NCBI GenBank assembly: GCA_949825025.1
Contig: OX463780.1
Location: 26,378,118-26,442,117, forward strand
DNA length: 64,000 nucleotides
Direction: 5' to 3'
Origin: Siphlonurus alternatus
Taxonomy: Eukaryota; Arthropoda; Insecta; Ephemeroptera; Siphlonuridae
The notes below the pieces were generated by a model, which saw only the letters and a program-made list of their open reading frames with translations, was not told where the DNA came from and ran no database searches. Shown here piece by piece: positions 1 to 23,370 of this stretch (position 1 is the first letter of the stretch; each line of letters begins with the position of its first letter). The position numbers were made by a program, and so were the translations under genes.

Positions 1-476
1 GCGCACATTAAAAACACATTTTCTTGCAAAATAAATAATATAAGCCCTAACTTTAACTCTTAAATCGTTTATTTGAATATTACATAGCAATTTGCTTTTA
101 TTTTGTCCATTTTTCAAGCATAAATGTCCTACAACATCACTAAAATTCACAGAGCAAAAAAAAAAACAAATGTCCCTTTGGCGCGTTCGTGCAATTATTT
201 TCAATCTGCTGGCTAGAGGTGGCAGCACTTTCTGGCTATCAGGGCTATGCTCCATTGGGATGGAAGTTATAACCCTGCTGGCTATCAGGATGCATTTCGA
301 TGTGTTTTTAAAACCCAAAAAGGCGCACTAATTTTAAAGTAGTTTTCTTGACGACTTCCATTCATCTCTGCAGCATTGCCTTATGATGACCATTGACCAG
401 AAATTTGACCAATAAATTGCAGACATTGCAGCAATTCCACATATATTATGCCAGTTATGCCACATGACAATATGCT
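1..476. other. AT-rich stretch without a recognised gene
   Basis: Nothing with coding character is visible; the 79-codon open frame here has no homology I recognise and no splice context. A short phrase, GCTGGCTATCAGG-like, recurs between about 208 and 292, suggesting an old local duplication. Confidence 0.5.
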
Positions 477-494
477 GGGGGGGGGGGGGGGGGG
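477..494. repeat. G18 homopolymer
   Basis: Eighteen consecutive G residues on the plus strand. It is a simple repeat that could form a quadruplex and is prone to length error in sequencing. Confidence 0.95.
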
Positions 495-734
495 ATAAAT
501 ATATGGGGAGCAGTCACAAACGACCATGAGCCTCGATCGTTCTTTTTTTCCAATTTTTTATCCTGGGTTAAATAAACCGAATGCTAATTAATTATTTTAT
601 AGTGTACTTAATAACCATTTCTAACATGGTATGTACAGTATATATACTAAAAAATTTAATCCAGGCTAAGTACCATATATTACCATGTTTTATAATAATC
701 AATTCAATTAACCCAGAATAAAAACACATATTAA

Positions 735-1090
735 AGGCATACAGGCCTCAAATTAAAAATTTGACCGTCACAGAGAGTTGCTTGAGTACGCTGACAATCA
801 ACATTTGGATTATTTTTTCAGTGCGCGATGCAGCTGCATGAGCGGAGGCTGCAAAGTAAGGATGCAGGTACTTGATGACGTCAAAATGACGTCACAACGC
901 ACAACCATGGCATACATAAGCTGCCATGTTTTTTGACGTCATTTTGACGTCATCAAGGACCTGCATCCTTACTTTGCAGCCCTCGCTCATGCAGCTGCAT
1001 CGCGCATGGAAAAATAATCCAAATGTTGATTGTCAACTCAAACAACTCTCTGTGACTGTCAAATTTTAAATTTGAGGCCTGTATCCCTTC
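735..1090. mobile_element. Foldback MITE with four CRE-like octamers
   Basis: The two halves are near-perfect reverse complements: AGGCATACAGGCCTCAAATT at the left end pairs with the reverse complement ending in GAGGCCTGTATCCCTT. The left end is preceded by TTAA; the right flank reads TTCA, possibly a mutated TTAA. The centre carries TGACGTCA at 876-883, 887-894, 934-941 and 945-952. It has no coding capacity, so it is a non-autonomous DNA transposon or relic. Confidence 0.85.
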
Positions 1091-1515
1091 AAAGTGAGGC
1101 TACAATGCTTTTGTTATTGCTCCTTCCTCCCTCGCCAATAATTTTATCTTTTAATTGTGATAGCAATAAAATTTTATAAACAAATTTAAAACGTGCTTGG
1201 ATGTTATACTTTTCAATAAATTATTATTATCTAACTCATTGATAAAATCATTGCAATAATGTTCGGTAGAAATGTAAAACAAACATCTTATTTAATATAT
1301 TTTTTATAAAATACAGTAATTAAAGCATATTAAAATTAGGTATTTCTCACAGCATATAATAAAATTATTGCATTGTTGGTAAGAATATCTTAATTAACTG
1401 TTTACAGTTTCAACTAACTTTATAATGACACTGATGAGTGATGACAATGGATCATCAGAAATTTTTGTTTTTCTTTAAAAATACACTGGCATTCTTATTA
1501 CGTTTGCATGTAATA

Positions 1516-1521
1516 TTTATT
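1516..1521 (-). promoter_or_regulatory. Poly(A) signal AATAAA of the alpha-glucosidase gene
   Basis: TTTATT on the plus strand reads AATAAA on the minus strand, about 56 bases past the glucosidase stop codon. Position and sequence suit a cleavage/polyadenylation signal; transcript ends were not observed. Confidence 0.5.
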
Positions 1522-1576
1522 AAATTATTACAGCTAGCCATCATTTACATTCTTTAAAGTGTGTATGATCCAACAT

Positions 1577-13813
<12,237 letters not shown>

Positions 13814-14169
13814 CTGAAGGAAACATGATTTCACATTACATTATTCATTATAATTATAAAAGCATTGTTAAAAATAAGTTTTCTTTTCTTATCTTTGCTG
13901 CATTATATATTTTATTCCTTAATTAAATCTAAATTAATGTACGCATGGTAACGCATAATGGCATATAATTATATTCTGTACTTTGTCACGGTTTTCTGTT
14001 ATGTATAATTTATATATCTGATTGAGTTTTCAACATTTTTAAGAAATTTTATATAAAGTATAGAAAATTACTATATACATTTTTAAAAAAAAATTTAACA
14101 TCCCCATTTAAAGAATCTCTAGTCTATAGGTTGTACTTTAAAAAGAAAAATACAATAGAAAACTGCATT

Positions 14170-14337
14170 ATAATAATACCTAAAGCCGGTATTATACAAG
14201 ATACAATTTTGCATACAATTTTTCCTTGCAAGAAAATTTCATCTTCATATAAACAAATTAATGGAATTGAAGTTTTCTTGAACGGAAAAATTGTATGCAA
14301 TAATTAGAAAAATTGGACCGTGTAATACCGGCTTAAA
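14170..14337. mobile_element. Short MITE with TAAAGCCGGTATTA termini
   Basis: The left end TAAAGCCGGTATTATACAAG pairs with the right end CGTGTAATACCGGCTTA, and both arms also share a complementary ATTTTGCATACAATTTTTCC-like block. About 168 bp, non-coding. Confidence 0.7.
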
Positions 14338-14920
14338 GGCCCCCATTACCTTTCACTATATGACTACTGAAATACATTTAGATACCTGTATTGATCCTCA
14401 TAGTACATTTTTTTTTTTTTACTTTGGGTCAATTAAAAAAATTAAAAAAAAATCAAATTATATCGCCGAAAGCACGCAAGAGGGAGTTGCAACGTTGCAG
14501 CTAGGAGGAGATTAGGGGATGCAGGGGAAGTAGGAGGTGGGCGACAGGCTGGGCGGGAGGGGAAGGCTACTACCCTACTACCTGCTATGATCTGCTGGCT
14601 GCAGTAAAATATTATAAAAAAGAGAAAATAAACTTTTACTAAACCTTGACAATATTATTGTATTGCTGAATATATAATAAGAGGGAGGATAAGTTACAGA
14701 CACTAATTGATATATTCGTTATATATTTATTAAATTTATTAAATCATTTTACATATACAGACAACAATTATTGTTTCATTTTTTTAATCACAGTATTTTT
14801 ACTTTTTTTTTTTTTTTTTTTTTTTTTGCAATGTACGTTGAAAATATTAGTAATATAATAAGTATACATTTAAAATGCAGCAATGAGTTTTAAATTATTT
14901 CGTAACACTATACATATATA

Positions 14921-15315
14921 AGGTCGAGCGTGCGTGGCGCAGTGCATTGACCGGTTCTCGTTAGATCACCGAAGTCAGGCTACGTCGAGCGTGGTTAGTA
15001 CTTGGATAGGTGACCGTTTCAAGTAAAAATACGCTGCTCCCTCCCTGGGGAAAATTCGTCTCGCTTTCCACCCAGTGCAGTGATGTTGTTGTATGTGGTT
15101 CCCCAGGCTTTGGACATCGCTTTGGTCCATTGAAAAAAAGTTGAGGAGTCCGTCCTGACTGAGGTTTTCCACGGTTCCCTCAGCCTCACCTCAGTGAATG
15201 CTGGGACGCGTAACAGGCCGTGGCCACCATCCGTTCCCTACCTTATCCCTACTACCCAATACCCCACCGCGAGCTGTAAGCTAGCTCTTAGGGGTGTATC
15301 CATGGAAAAAAAAAA
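14921..15315 (+). mobile_element. 5S-rRNA-derived SINE (SINE3-type), plus orientation
   Basis: Starts AGGTCGAGCGTGCGTGGCGC and contains TTAGATCACCGAAGTCAGGC followed by GTTAGTACTTGGATAGGTGA, clearly like the internal promoter half of 5S rRNA. A unique body of about 280 bp follows, ending in an A-tail (about 15305-15315). It matches the copy at 2710-3093 along its length with scattered differences. It lies upstream of the first well-supported glucosidase exon. Confidence 0.87.
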
Positions 15316-16178
15316 TCTATAATATTCAGATGAGTGAAATAACAACTTGGGCTTTTTTACATCTATTTTTTTGTAACATCCTCTAATTAATTTTAATTAG
15401 ATCGCTCAATTTAATTTTTCATTTTTTGTAGCAATCAGAATGCCAATAAATACGTTTAATATTAAATACGCAAATTAATGTGTTTTATATGATTTCAAAA
15501 ACAAAATTTAATTCATTGTATAATTTTTCTTTTAATGTACGTAATATTGTTGTTTGTCGATATTGAATACTGATTAGTAAGGGATAGCTTTAAAAACTTG
15601 CTTTTTCGCATAAAGAGTCATAAAATCTGCCTCTGTCATCTGTCTGGGTGCACCCCCCGCCGTCCCTTCTTTCCATTCTTCTCTGCATGCTCCGGCGTGT
15701 GACGTCATCGCAACCGGCAGCAGTCACCCCCACCTCTACTCCCTTCTACCTAGCTCGTTGTTGTCAAATACCCGAGGGTAACCTTGAGATCATCGTTACC
15801 AGATTTTTTCTATTTTAGTTGCTATTTTCTCTCCCATGCATTTTTTTTAATTTTTTTTTTAACTCCAGAGTGTTTAGAATCTTAATATAAAAATTAAAAA
15901 TGGGTCAACATGCCGTTTTGGTGTAATGGGCCTTTAAGATATAAAGAATTTATTAATTATACATTGAATTTAATCATACACATATATTTGATCAAGCTAA
16001 CACTGATAATTAAATGATAACGCCCCAGTGATCGCTTCTTTTAATTGCACAGAGAGTTGAATTGCAAACATACAACACGTTCTAGTTATAATCATTTTCT
16101 TCCGACTTAAACTTTTTCTCGTTCAAACAACATTATTCAGTAGATCATTTAAAGCTTAGTTATTCTCACATATATTAC

Positions 16179-16260
16179 CTTTAGCCGAAACACCATCAGT
16201 AGGTCTCCAAACGTCGACGTTCTGATGGATGATGGATCTTTCACTGATACAGGCACTCGG
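16179..16260 (-). other. Possible 5' exon of the alpha-glucosidase gene
   Basis: On the minus strand this ends in a good donor (CTAAAG then GTAATATATG at 16178). Spliced to 13813 it gives two readings. The ATG at 16195 would lead through MVFRLKNTT into MLLLLLLAVAVPSAL, a convincing signal peptide, but that frame then meets TAG. Another frame stays open into the trefoil but has no start. The exon is therefore only a possibility; its 5' limit is not defined. Confidence 0.3.
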
Positions 16261-16346
16261 ATAACGAAGCCTTATCTCTTACTATCAGCCATGCAAGGCG
16301 TGACTATATACTCTATAATACATGGCGTGATCTTTGCAAATGTAAT

Positions 16347-16540
16347 CACACTAAATTTTTAGATGCTGAATTGGTTTTCAGTACTTTTTGTCAGTACAAA
16401 ATTGCTCCAGTCAGTACAAAATTTTCCAGTTTCGTCTTACATCCAGCACTTTTTACCTATAAAACACTTATTCCAAGTACAAATTTGGTACTGAAAAAAG
16501 AGAGTCAAAAAAAGTACAAAATATTGACTCTCTTTTTTCA
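16347..16540. mobile_element. Half copy of the CACACTAAATTTTTAG foldback element
   Basis: Closely matches the left arm of the 11660-13381 element, then stops just after the hairpin centre (TCTCTTTTTTCA) and runs into unrelated sequence. The right arm is absent, consistent with deletion after hairpin cleavage or replication slippage. Confidence 0.82.
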
Positions 16541-17660
16541 TTAATGATTGTGTAAAATGTGTTGTTATTGAATTAATGGAAAGGTTGAGCGTTTTGCGCA
16601 CAGACTCGTAAAAATATAGGCTAGCTGTTGCAATCATTGTCAATAAAATATGTATTGAACATTTATAATATTAATATAATTAATTAAGTATATTATGTAT
16701 GTTCGCAAATACATATATTAATAAAAGGAGATCGAATTAAGATTTTTGTTTAATTTGTTTCTTTAGAAAAAACAGACATAATATAATTATGTATTACATT
16801 TAATCAACCCCAAAAGATGAATCAGAAAAACACTAGGAGTTAATAAAATCTTTGCCAAAATTTAAAAATGAGGATGAGGCCTAGTTAATTATTTAGTCTG
16901 TTTTTTCTATAATATATATCTAACAAGCTTTTACTCAGGAATAGAACCTATATAGACCTCATGCACGAACGGAGGGCACATAAACGGTAAAAATTTAAAT
17001 ATCTATGGTACAGTTCATCTTTTTACTGCTAAATTATAATTATGCAATTAAGATATGTCTTAAGAGGCCCTGCATGGTAGATAAAAGAATTATAATAATT
17101 ATAAGCACTATATATTATATGTCATTACCATATTATCAATTATGATCTGCATCAATAAAAGCAAGATAAGAAATTGAACTTTATTGAAAATTTGACAAAT
17201 ATATTCCCCCGCTTTCCCCGCCTGCAGCTCTTATATTAATATTTTAACGCGTATAAAACAATGATTTTAAAATGAAATTTTAATCACTCCTGTAAAGTAT
17301 GCAATTTTCACAACAAGTGTGAATTGCAGCACAGTAGCAATCAGGCGCTATAATGTACTACTAAAATTGAATTCAACATGGAAACTTTTAAAACGGACAA
17401 AAGTATAATTAAATTATACACAATATTCATTGCGTATAATTCTTTTTTTTTTTTGTTAAATAAATACCTCTCAAACCTCGTCGATCGTATAATCTCATGT
17501 ATATATTAATTATACGCGTAAATCACGCTTTTATTATGATAATAGTATTATTATACAGATTATACTTATTTTTTATGAAATTATATAAATAAATTAATAA
17601 ATATTATAATTATATATTAATATTATAATATTAATATTATAATATTATAATATAATAATA
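16541..17660. other. AT-rich spacer
   Basis: I see no coding exon, RNA gene or clear element. The last 80 bases before the LINE are almost pure TA/TAA repeats. Confidence 0.5.
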
Positions 17661-17662
17661 TA

Positions 17663-18385
17663 GGCCTCGTTTCGGTGAACGACGGTACCACCCCGGGCGA
17701 GGAGTCAGGCCTCGCTTCGGTGAACGACGGTACCACCCCGGGCGAGGAGTCAGGCCTTGCTCCGGTGAACGACGGTACCACCCCGGGCGAGGAGTCAGGC
17801 CTCGCTTCGGTGAACGACGGTACCACCCCGGGCGAGGAGTCAGGCCTCGTTTCGGTGAACGACGGTACCACCCCGGGCGAGGAGTCAGGCCTCGCTCCGG
17901 CGAACGACGGTATTGCCCCGAGTGAGGAGTCAAGTCTTGTTTTGGTAAACAATAGTTTGCCTGAATTAGGACCACCCTTACCAGATCCTGTATGTTCTCT
18001 TGAATTGAATCAAGATATTATAGATCTGAACTCATTACATCCAAGACTCAAAGCTTTTTTACTAACGATTTTAGATAATAAATTCCAATTTACAAATGAT
18101 CTATTAAAAAATGATGAAACCGCTGCTAAGAAAAGTGCAATTAATTCAGAAAAATCAATTAATGAAATTTCATCTGTTGTCTCACCATCCATTATTAGTA
18201 AAAATGATACTATTAATGATAATGTTTTGAGTTCAAATGTTGATAATTTTAATCTGGCATCTCAATTGAAATCCCCCATTAAAAATTCTCAGGAAGATAC
18301 ACAATCTTCCCCTGTGAGATCACGGCTCCGTGCCAGTACACTAAACAGTATCTCCACCAAATTGCCCAACAAAAAAAAAACTTAA
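17663..18385 (+). CDS. LINE ORF1 protein with N-terminal 15-residue tandem repeats
   Basis: The open frame runs without an ATG from the edge of the element to TAA at 18383-18385. It begins with five near-identical copies and one diverged copy of VNDGTTPGEESGLAS (45-bp units at about 17667-17930). A low-complexity polar region rich in N, S, K and I follows. No zinc knuckle, RRM or coiled coil is obvious, so assignment as ORF1 rests on position before ORF2. The repeat block is GC-rich and CpG-rich while the rest is AT-rich. The missing ATG suggests 5' truncation. Confidence 0.7.
   Translation, partial: GLVSVNDGTTPGEESGLASVNDGTTPGEESGLAPVNDGTTPGEESGLASVNDGTTPGEESGLVSVNDGTTPGEESGLAPANDGIAPSEESSLVLVNNSLPELGPPLPDPVCSLELNQDIIDLNSLHPRLKAFLLTILDNKFQFTNDLLKNDETAAKKSAINSEKSINEISSVVSPSIISKNDTINDNVLSSNVDNFNLASQLKSPIKNSQEDTQSSPVRSRLRASTLNSISTKLPNKKKT
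17667..17930 (+). repeat. 45-bp in-frame minisatellite in LINE ORF1
   Basis: About six units, each containing GAACGACGGTACCACCCCGG. Unit length is a multiple of three, so copy-number change keeps the frame. The last unit is diverged (GGTATTGCCCCGAGTGAGG). Confidence 0.95.
18371..18380 (+). promoter_or_regulatory. A10 run at the ORF1/ORF2 junction, possible frameshift site
   Basis: Ten A residues lie just before the ORF1 stop (18383-18385). ORF2 is in the +1 frame relative to ORF1 and is open back through this run. A slip here would fuse ORF1 to ORF2. A sequencing length error or transcript slippage at the homopolymer would look the same. Confidence 0.4.
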
Positions 18386-21300
18386 TGTTCAGGTTCACTC
18401 AGCCCCATGTAATATTAAAATTCTTCAGCTTAACTTACCAGGCCTAAAAAATAAATTACCAAAATTTGAGTATTTTCTTGAAATGGTTGATTGTGATATA
18501 ATTATATTATGTGAACATGGGCTGAATGAATCTGAAATTATAACAATAAATTTTAAAAATTTTATGATAGTTTCATATTACTGTAGAGATATTCAAAAAT
18601 GTGGGGGAGTAGTAATTCTATCTCGTAAAGGTTCAAATATAAATGATATTAAAATAAAATCCATTGAATCAGTTTTTGAATGCTGCATAGCGAAATTAGT
18701 AATTAACAATACAACAAACATTTATTTTGCTTCTATATATCGCCCACCTAATATATCTAGAGTGATGAAAAAAATTCAGAATTTTGACAACACAGAAAAT
18801 AATATAAAACCATTCTTAAAAGAATTTGAAATGTTATGCAAAAAATTAATTAAATACTGTAAAAATAATGATGATTTTTTTATTATTGCGGGTGACGTAA
18901 ATCTTAATTTATTTATTGATGATGCAAATGTAATTTTATATAAAGATATACTGGACTCATACAAGTTGGAAATTGTTAATAGTTCCGCTACTAGAGAAAC
19001 AATGAAAACGGCTACTTTAATTGATCATATTATTAAAAGTACATCTGCTATTAATACTAATTATAAAACTGAAAAAACAACTCTGTCGGACCATAACTAT
19101 ACTATAGTCACAATAACATTAAATAACTCGAAGAACATTGATAAAATACAAGAAAAACAATTTTATTATAAACGAATATTTGACAAATGCAATTTAGATA
19201 ATTTTCTGCTCCTATTAATTCGTGAAGAATGGAATGATTTATTAAATCCTGATCTCAATTCAAATGAGAGATGGTCAAAATTTCTTGAAATTTTTATTTA
19301 TCATTTCAACGAGGCTTTTCCTGTTGTTAAAAGAAAAATTTCAAGTAACAAAAATAAACCTTCCTGGATACTCAATAACCCCCATCTTTACGAACAAGGG
19401 ATTTCTTTAAAACGCTTACACTATGATGTAAAATTTACTGACCCAAATTTAGAGTCTACTTATAAAAAAGAAATGAAATCTTATAAACAAAATATGGCCA
19501 CCGCTAAATTTAAAGAGAATGACCATGAAATAAAAGGAGCTAATAATAAAATTAAAGCTACGTGGAATATAATTAATAAAGAATGCAAAACAAAGAAAAC
19601 AAATGTTAATAATAAGAATAATTATGAATTATGTATAAATAGTGTAACGATTACAGACCCCAAACTAATTTGCAATTTATTTAATAATTTTTTTGTCAAG
19701 ACAATTGAAAATATAATAACAGAAAAATTTCCTTTTAATTATTCTAATACTTTAATTATTGTCGATTCTGATAAAAGTAAAACGAAATTAAATTTTAGTT
19801 CGATAGACCCGATTTATATTTTAAATCGAATGAAATCCCTTCCTAATAAGTATGCAGCTGGCCCAGACGAAATACCATATACTGTTGTAAAATATTGTGC
19901 TTCTGTTTTGTCTGTCCCTTTATCTAATTTAATTAACCATTCAATATCAGATGGTATATTTCCTGATTGTTTAAAGGATTCTAAGATTTATGCAACTCAT
20001 AAAAAAGGCCCAACTTTCATTATTGATAATTACAGACCAATATCAAATACATCTGTTTTTGGCAAATTATTTGAGAATACATTAGACGATCAAATTACGG
20101 ATTATCAAACAGAAAATCATTTAATTGCTCCCTGTCAACATGGATTCTTGAAAGACCGTTCTACTGATACAGCACTATTTGATCTTTTAAGCCACGTTTA
20201 TATGGCAATAGATAATAAACTATTTTGCGTTGCAATATTTTTTGATTTATCTAAAGCGTTTGATAGTCTAAATAAAGATGTATTATTGAATAAATTTGAT
20301 AACATGGGAATAGGAGTTTCGAGTCGTAATCTATTAGATTCATATCTAACTAACAGACAACAATATGTTGAATTAAATTCAAATTCTAACGGCCAAAATA
20401 TTACATATAAATCAGACAAATTACCGATTACACTTGGAATTCCTCAAGGAGGAAAAATGTCAGCCACATTGTTTAATACAGGAACAAATGACTTATCAGA
20501 TCATGTCAAGAATGCGGTATTAGTAAAGTATGCTGATGATATTACAGCTATAATCACAGCAGAAGCCGAAGATGAATTAATTCGTAAGATTAAACTTACT
20601 ATTGAAGAGGTACATACATGGTGTACAAATAATAAGCTAATATTAAATTCAACTAAAACCGAATACATCCAATTTCATTCCCCTAGACAAATCCCTTTGA
20701 ATAGTTATTTGTTGCAATTAGCCGGGAAAACAATTAAAAGAGCAGAGTCTGTTAAGTTTCTTGGTCTACACATTAATGAAAGTTTGGATTGGTCTTTACA
20801 TGTAAATGCGATTTGTAAGAAGATAAATTCGGCCAATTTTATGTTATATACAATCAGGAATCATGTATCTCATGAAACCTTGCTAACCATATATTATGCG
20901 TATGTTTATCCACATTTGGCATATGGCATAATAAATTGGGGATGTAAATCGGAACTATTGAATCGATGTTTTGTTTTGCAAAAGAGAGCACTTAGAACGA
21001 TTTTAAGAATACCAAAAGGACAGTCGTGTGTTTCACATTTTAAGGCTAATAAAATGTTAACTGTCCCTTGCATTTATATTTTAAATTGTGCCTCATTCAA
21101 AAAAAATCATCCAAATTTTTATGTTCAGAATGATGGCTATCATGACTATAATACTAGGAATAAATCGAATGTAGTTACTGAAAGACATAACACACAATTT
21201 TTCAAAAACTGTGCAATGTATCAAACAGCAAAATTTTATGAATTTTTACCAGCATGTTTGAAAGAAATAAAAACCAGTAAACTTTTTCGCACAAAATTAA

Positions 21301-21386
21301 AGAATGTATTGATCAATAAAGAGTTTTACTCTATTAAAGCTTTTGAGAGTAATAAAATGTCTGAAAAAGTATTATCAGGATTATAA
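18381..21386 (+). CDS. LINE ORF2: apurinic-type endonuclease plus reverse transcriptase
   Basis: Nicks target DNA and reverse-transcribes its own RNA at the nick. The first in-frame ATG is 18483 (967 codons), but the endonuclease starts upstream: [13 protein letters not shown] at about 18416-18455 is the usual first strand with the catalytic Asn. Endonuclease motifs follow: [39 protein letters not shown] motifs: [71 protein letters not shown], catalytic KYADDITAI, then [12 protein letters not shown] and a C-terminal [10 protein letters not shown] block. These place it in the CR1/Jockey group. No internal stop is present. Confidence 0.92.
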   Translation, partial: LNVQVHSAPCNIKILQLNLPGLKNKLPKFEYFLEMVDCDIIILCEHGLNESEIITINFKNFMIVSYYCRDIQKCGGVVILSRKGSNINDIKIKSIESVFECCIAKLVINNTTNIYFASIYRPPNISRVMKKIQNFDNTENNIKPFLKEFEMLCKKLIKYCKNNDDFFIIAGDVNLNLFIDDANVILYKDILDSYKLEIVNSSATRETMKTATLIDHIIKSTSAINTNYKTEKTTLSDHNYTIVTITLNNSKNIDKIQEKQFYYKRIFDKCNLDNFLLLLIREEWNDLLNPDLNSNERWSKFLEIFIYHFNEAFPVVKRKISSNKNKPSWILNNPHLYEQGISLKRLHYDVKFTDPNLESTYKKEMKSYKQNMATAKFKENDHEIKGANNKIKATWNIINKECKTKKTNVNNKNNYELCINSVTITDPKLICNLFNNFFVKTIENIITEKFPFNYSNTLIIVDSDKSKTKLNFSSIDPIYILNRMKSLPNKYAAGPDEIPYTVVKYCASVLSVPLSNLINHSISDGIFPDCLKDSKIYATHKKGPTFIIDNYRPISNTSVFGKLFENTLDDQITDYQTENHLIAPCQHGFLKDRSTDTALFDLLSHVYMAIDNKLFCVAIFFDLSKAFDSLNKDVLLNKFDNMGIGVSSRNLLDSYLTNRQQYVELNSNSNGQNITYKSDKLPITLGIPQGGKMSATLFNTGTNDLSDHVKNAVLVKYADDITAIITAEAEDELIRKIKLTIEEVHTWCTNNKLILNSTKTEYIQFHSPRQIPLNSYLLQLAGKTIKRAESVKFLGLHINESLDWSLHVNAICKKINSANFMLYTIRNHVSHETLLTIYYAYVYPHLAYGIINWGCKSELLNRCFVLQKRALRTILRIPKGQSCVSHFKANKMLTVPCIYILNCASFKKNHPNFYVQNDGYHDYNTRNKSNVVTERHNTQFFKNCAMYQTAKFYEFLPACLKEIKTSKLFRTKLKNVLINKEFYSIKAFESNKMSEKVLSGL

Positions 21387-21427
21387 AATAAACAAAATTA
21401 TAAATTTACATATACATTGTATTGACT

Positions 21428-21496
21428 GATATATATATATGTATGTATATGTATATATACATATATGTATGTGTGTGTATATGTGTATGTGTATGT

Positions 21497-21534
<38 letters not shown>

Positions 21535-21551
21535 ATGTGTATGTATGTATG

Positions 21552-21598
<47 letters not shown>

Positions 21599-21602
21599 GT
21601 TC
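21428..21602. repeat. TA/TG microsatellite in the LINE 3' UTR
   Basis: Mixed TATATG/TATGTG repeats between the ORF2 stop and the unique 3' UTR. All open frames here are repeat artefacts. Confidence 0.95.
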
Positions 21603-21799
21603 CACATAAACTAAAATTTATCAGTATTAATGGTGACTTTGGCTTGTATTTTGTTTTTATTATTATTGTCAGTGATTGTGTTTGATAGTGTTAAATAACT
21701 TATGTAAATGTGTTTAAGTTTGATGTTTTTATGTTGTATTTTGTCCAATTTTGACTTGAACATATGTTTGTCTTGTACAACCAAAAAGAAGTTCCAAAA

Positions 21800-21830
<31 letters not shown>

Positions 21831-22025
21831 TATGATAATAAAATATAATGCAGTATATATATATATATATTATATATTATATTTTATTGGTAAGCCTATA
21901 TATATGTTACATTAAGTGCTCTGATGAAGTATTAGTTGCTGTTCATAATGAAATATGATCTGATTAATCTTTTTGGGGTGAGTGGACACTATTGTGAATG
22001 AGATATCGTTTTTTCATCATGTCAC

Positions 22026-22026
<1 letters not shown>

Positions 22027-22086
<60 letters not shown>
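22027..22086. repeat. (TA)n microsatellite
   Basis: About 60 bp of nearly pure alternating TA with one CATA interruption. Confidence 0.95.
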
Positions 22087-22088
<2 letters not shown>

Positions 22089-22744
22089 GGGTTGTGTGTT
22101 TTACTCTCTTTTTTATATAATAATTAATATACTGATAATCAATAAACAACTATTATTATTTTATAAGTGTTCAGCCATGGCACCCAATGTGATTACTATA
22201 TATATACTATACGCACGTCCAGCTAGCTCAAATAATTACATTGGATCATGTGGATAAATTACACGTGTAATTGTATACTTCATGCATTGGGTATCCTTAT
22301 TGGCGACATTTTGGCGTTGACGCGTCACGCAATTTTTTTTCAACGCACAGCATTATAAGTTTTGGTTTACAACCATGATATTTAAATTAATAAATATATT
22401 GGTTCAATCTAATACTATAATAACTAGCAACTCGGTAGCAAGATTATATTGACTCTCGATCTCCATGCAGTAATTTTGCTAGCTGATCCTCCTTTTTACA
22501 TTAATTTGGCCCTAAAAAATATCATTAGCTTGATTTATTTATATATGATTTTTTTTCCAGCTCAATTTATTTATTAATTATATAAAAATATATTTTATGA
22601 AAATTTCAAAATGGAAATAATCTATAACAAATTAATTAATTTACTGCACACGTAAATTCTCAATCAAGTTGGCAGACAGAGCTGTGCATGCACATTAAAT
22701 TGGGACATGACTGATGTATACTAGTACGTTGTGTGTTGCATGCG

Positions 22745-23370
22745 TTTACGTATCAGAAAACACAAATCGAAACCAACGAAAAGATAAACTCAGGGAGGAG
22801 ATCCCCTCTAGCCGTGGAGTCACACGGCACAAGGTCACCCCGTGTCCACAATGTCCACATTTGTGATTCAAAGTGCATGATAGAGGGCCATAACACATCA
22901 AAGTGACACGTAATATGTCGCAATAGCATGACGTCCTCACTACACGGCCACGACAACACACCACGCACCAACACTCGAACACACGGTGATTCAAAACGCA
23001 GACCACACGACACCGAAGAGCCCAAATTTCCAAACGTAATCTCACGGTCGGCGTGCACTGCCGAAACGGTGTCCGGTGTCCGGAACCGAACACGACTCGG
23101 CAGCAACAAAAGTTCACCGGGCAAAGACCTCCACCGCCCACGGCCAGCGCAGGGCACCGGAAGAGCTCGGAGGCCGAATAACCCCAAAAATCTAAATAAA
23201 AAAATTCACTCCCAGCCCCCCCCCCCTCCCCGGACGTGGATTTTTATTATTTTCCTGGTTATGGCGGCCACCCCCAGGAAAAGTTTCGTCGGGTTGCGCC
23301 GAACCCAGACGCTCTCCCAAAGGAATTAATAAAGTGCGTCCCAGCATAGGAAAACGCTGGTTAATTTTGG
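22745..23370. other. CpG-rich island of unknown nature
   Basis: Roughly 600 bp that is much richer in G, C and CpG than the AT-rich DNA on both sides, with dense ACG/TCG steps and a C10 tract at about 23217-23226. Open frames exist on both strands (133 codons plus, 144 minus), but I recognise no domain and no splice-site arrangement. It could be a promoter with first exon, the 5' region of a mobile element, or transferred DNA. I would not call a gene. Confidence 0.45.

Larger units (their letters stand above)
17663..21829 (+). mobile_element. CR1/Jockey-type LINE with two ORFs
   Basis: A near full-length non-LTR retrotransposon: ORF1 (17663-18385), an endonuclease/reverse-transcriptase ORF2 (18381-21386), a 3' UTR that includes an expanded TA/TG microsatellite, and a terminal (AAATA/AAAT)n tail at about 21800-21829. 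The 5' end coincides with a minisatellite, so the promoter may be lost by 5' truncation. ORF2 is intact, so the copy is young or was recently active. Confidence 0.9.

Noticed and set aside
14935..15030. Functional 5S rRNA gene
   Set aside because: Only the internal promoter half resembles 5S; the 5' part and 3' end are unrelated and an A-tailed body follows, so it is a SINE.
17667..17930. CRISPR-like array
   Set aside because: The 45-bp units are directly adjacent, with no unique spacers, and keep a reading frame; it is a coding minisatellite in a LINE.
21381..21685. ORFs rich in I, Y, H and T near 21.4-21.7 kb
   Set aside because: They translate a TATATG/TGTATG microsatellite. The same applies to ORFs at 21964-22257, 43842-44051, 57552-57752, 58264-58515 and 60356-60686.
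22753..23187. 144-codon minus-strand ORF in the CpG-rich island
   Set aside because: It shows no recognised domain, its composition follows the high GC, and another long ORF covers the opposite strand.
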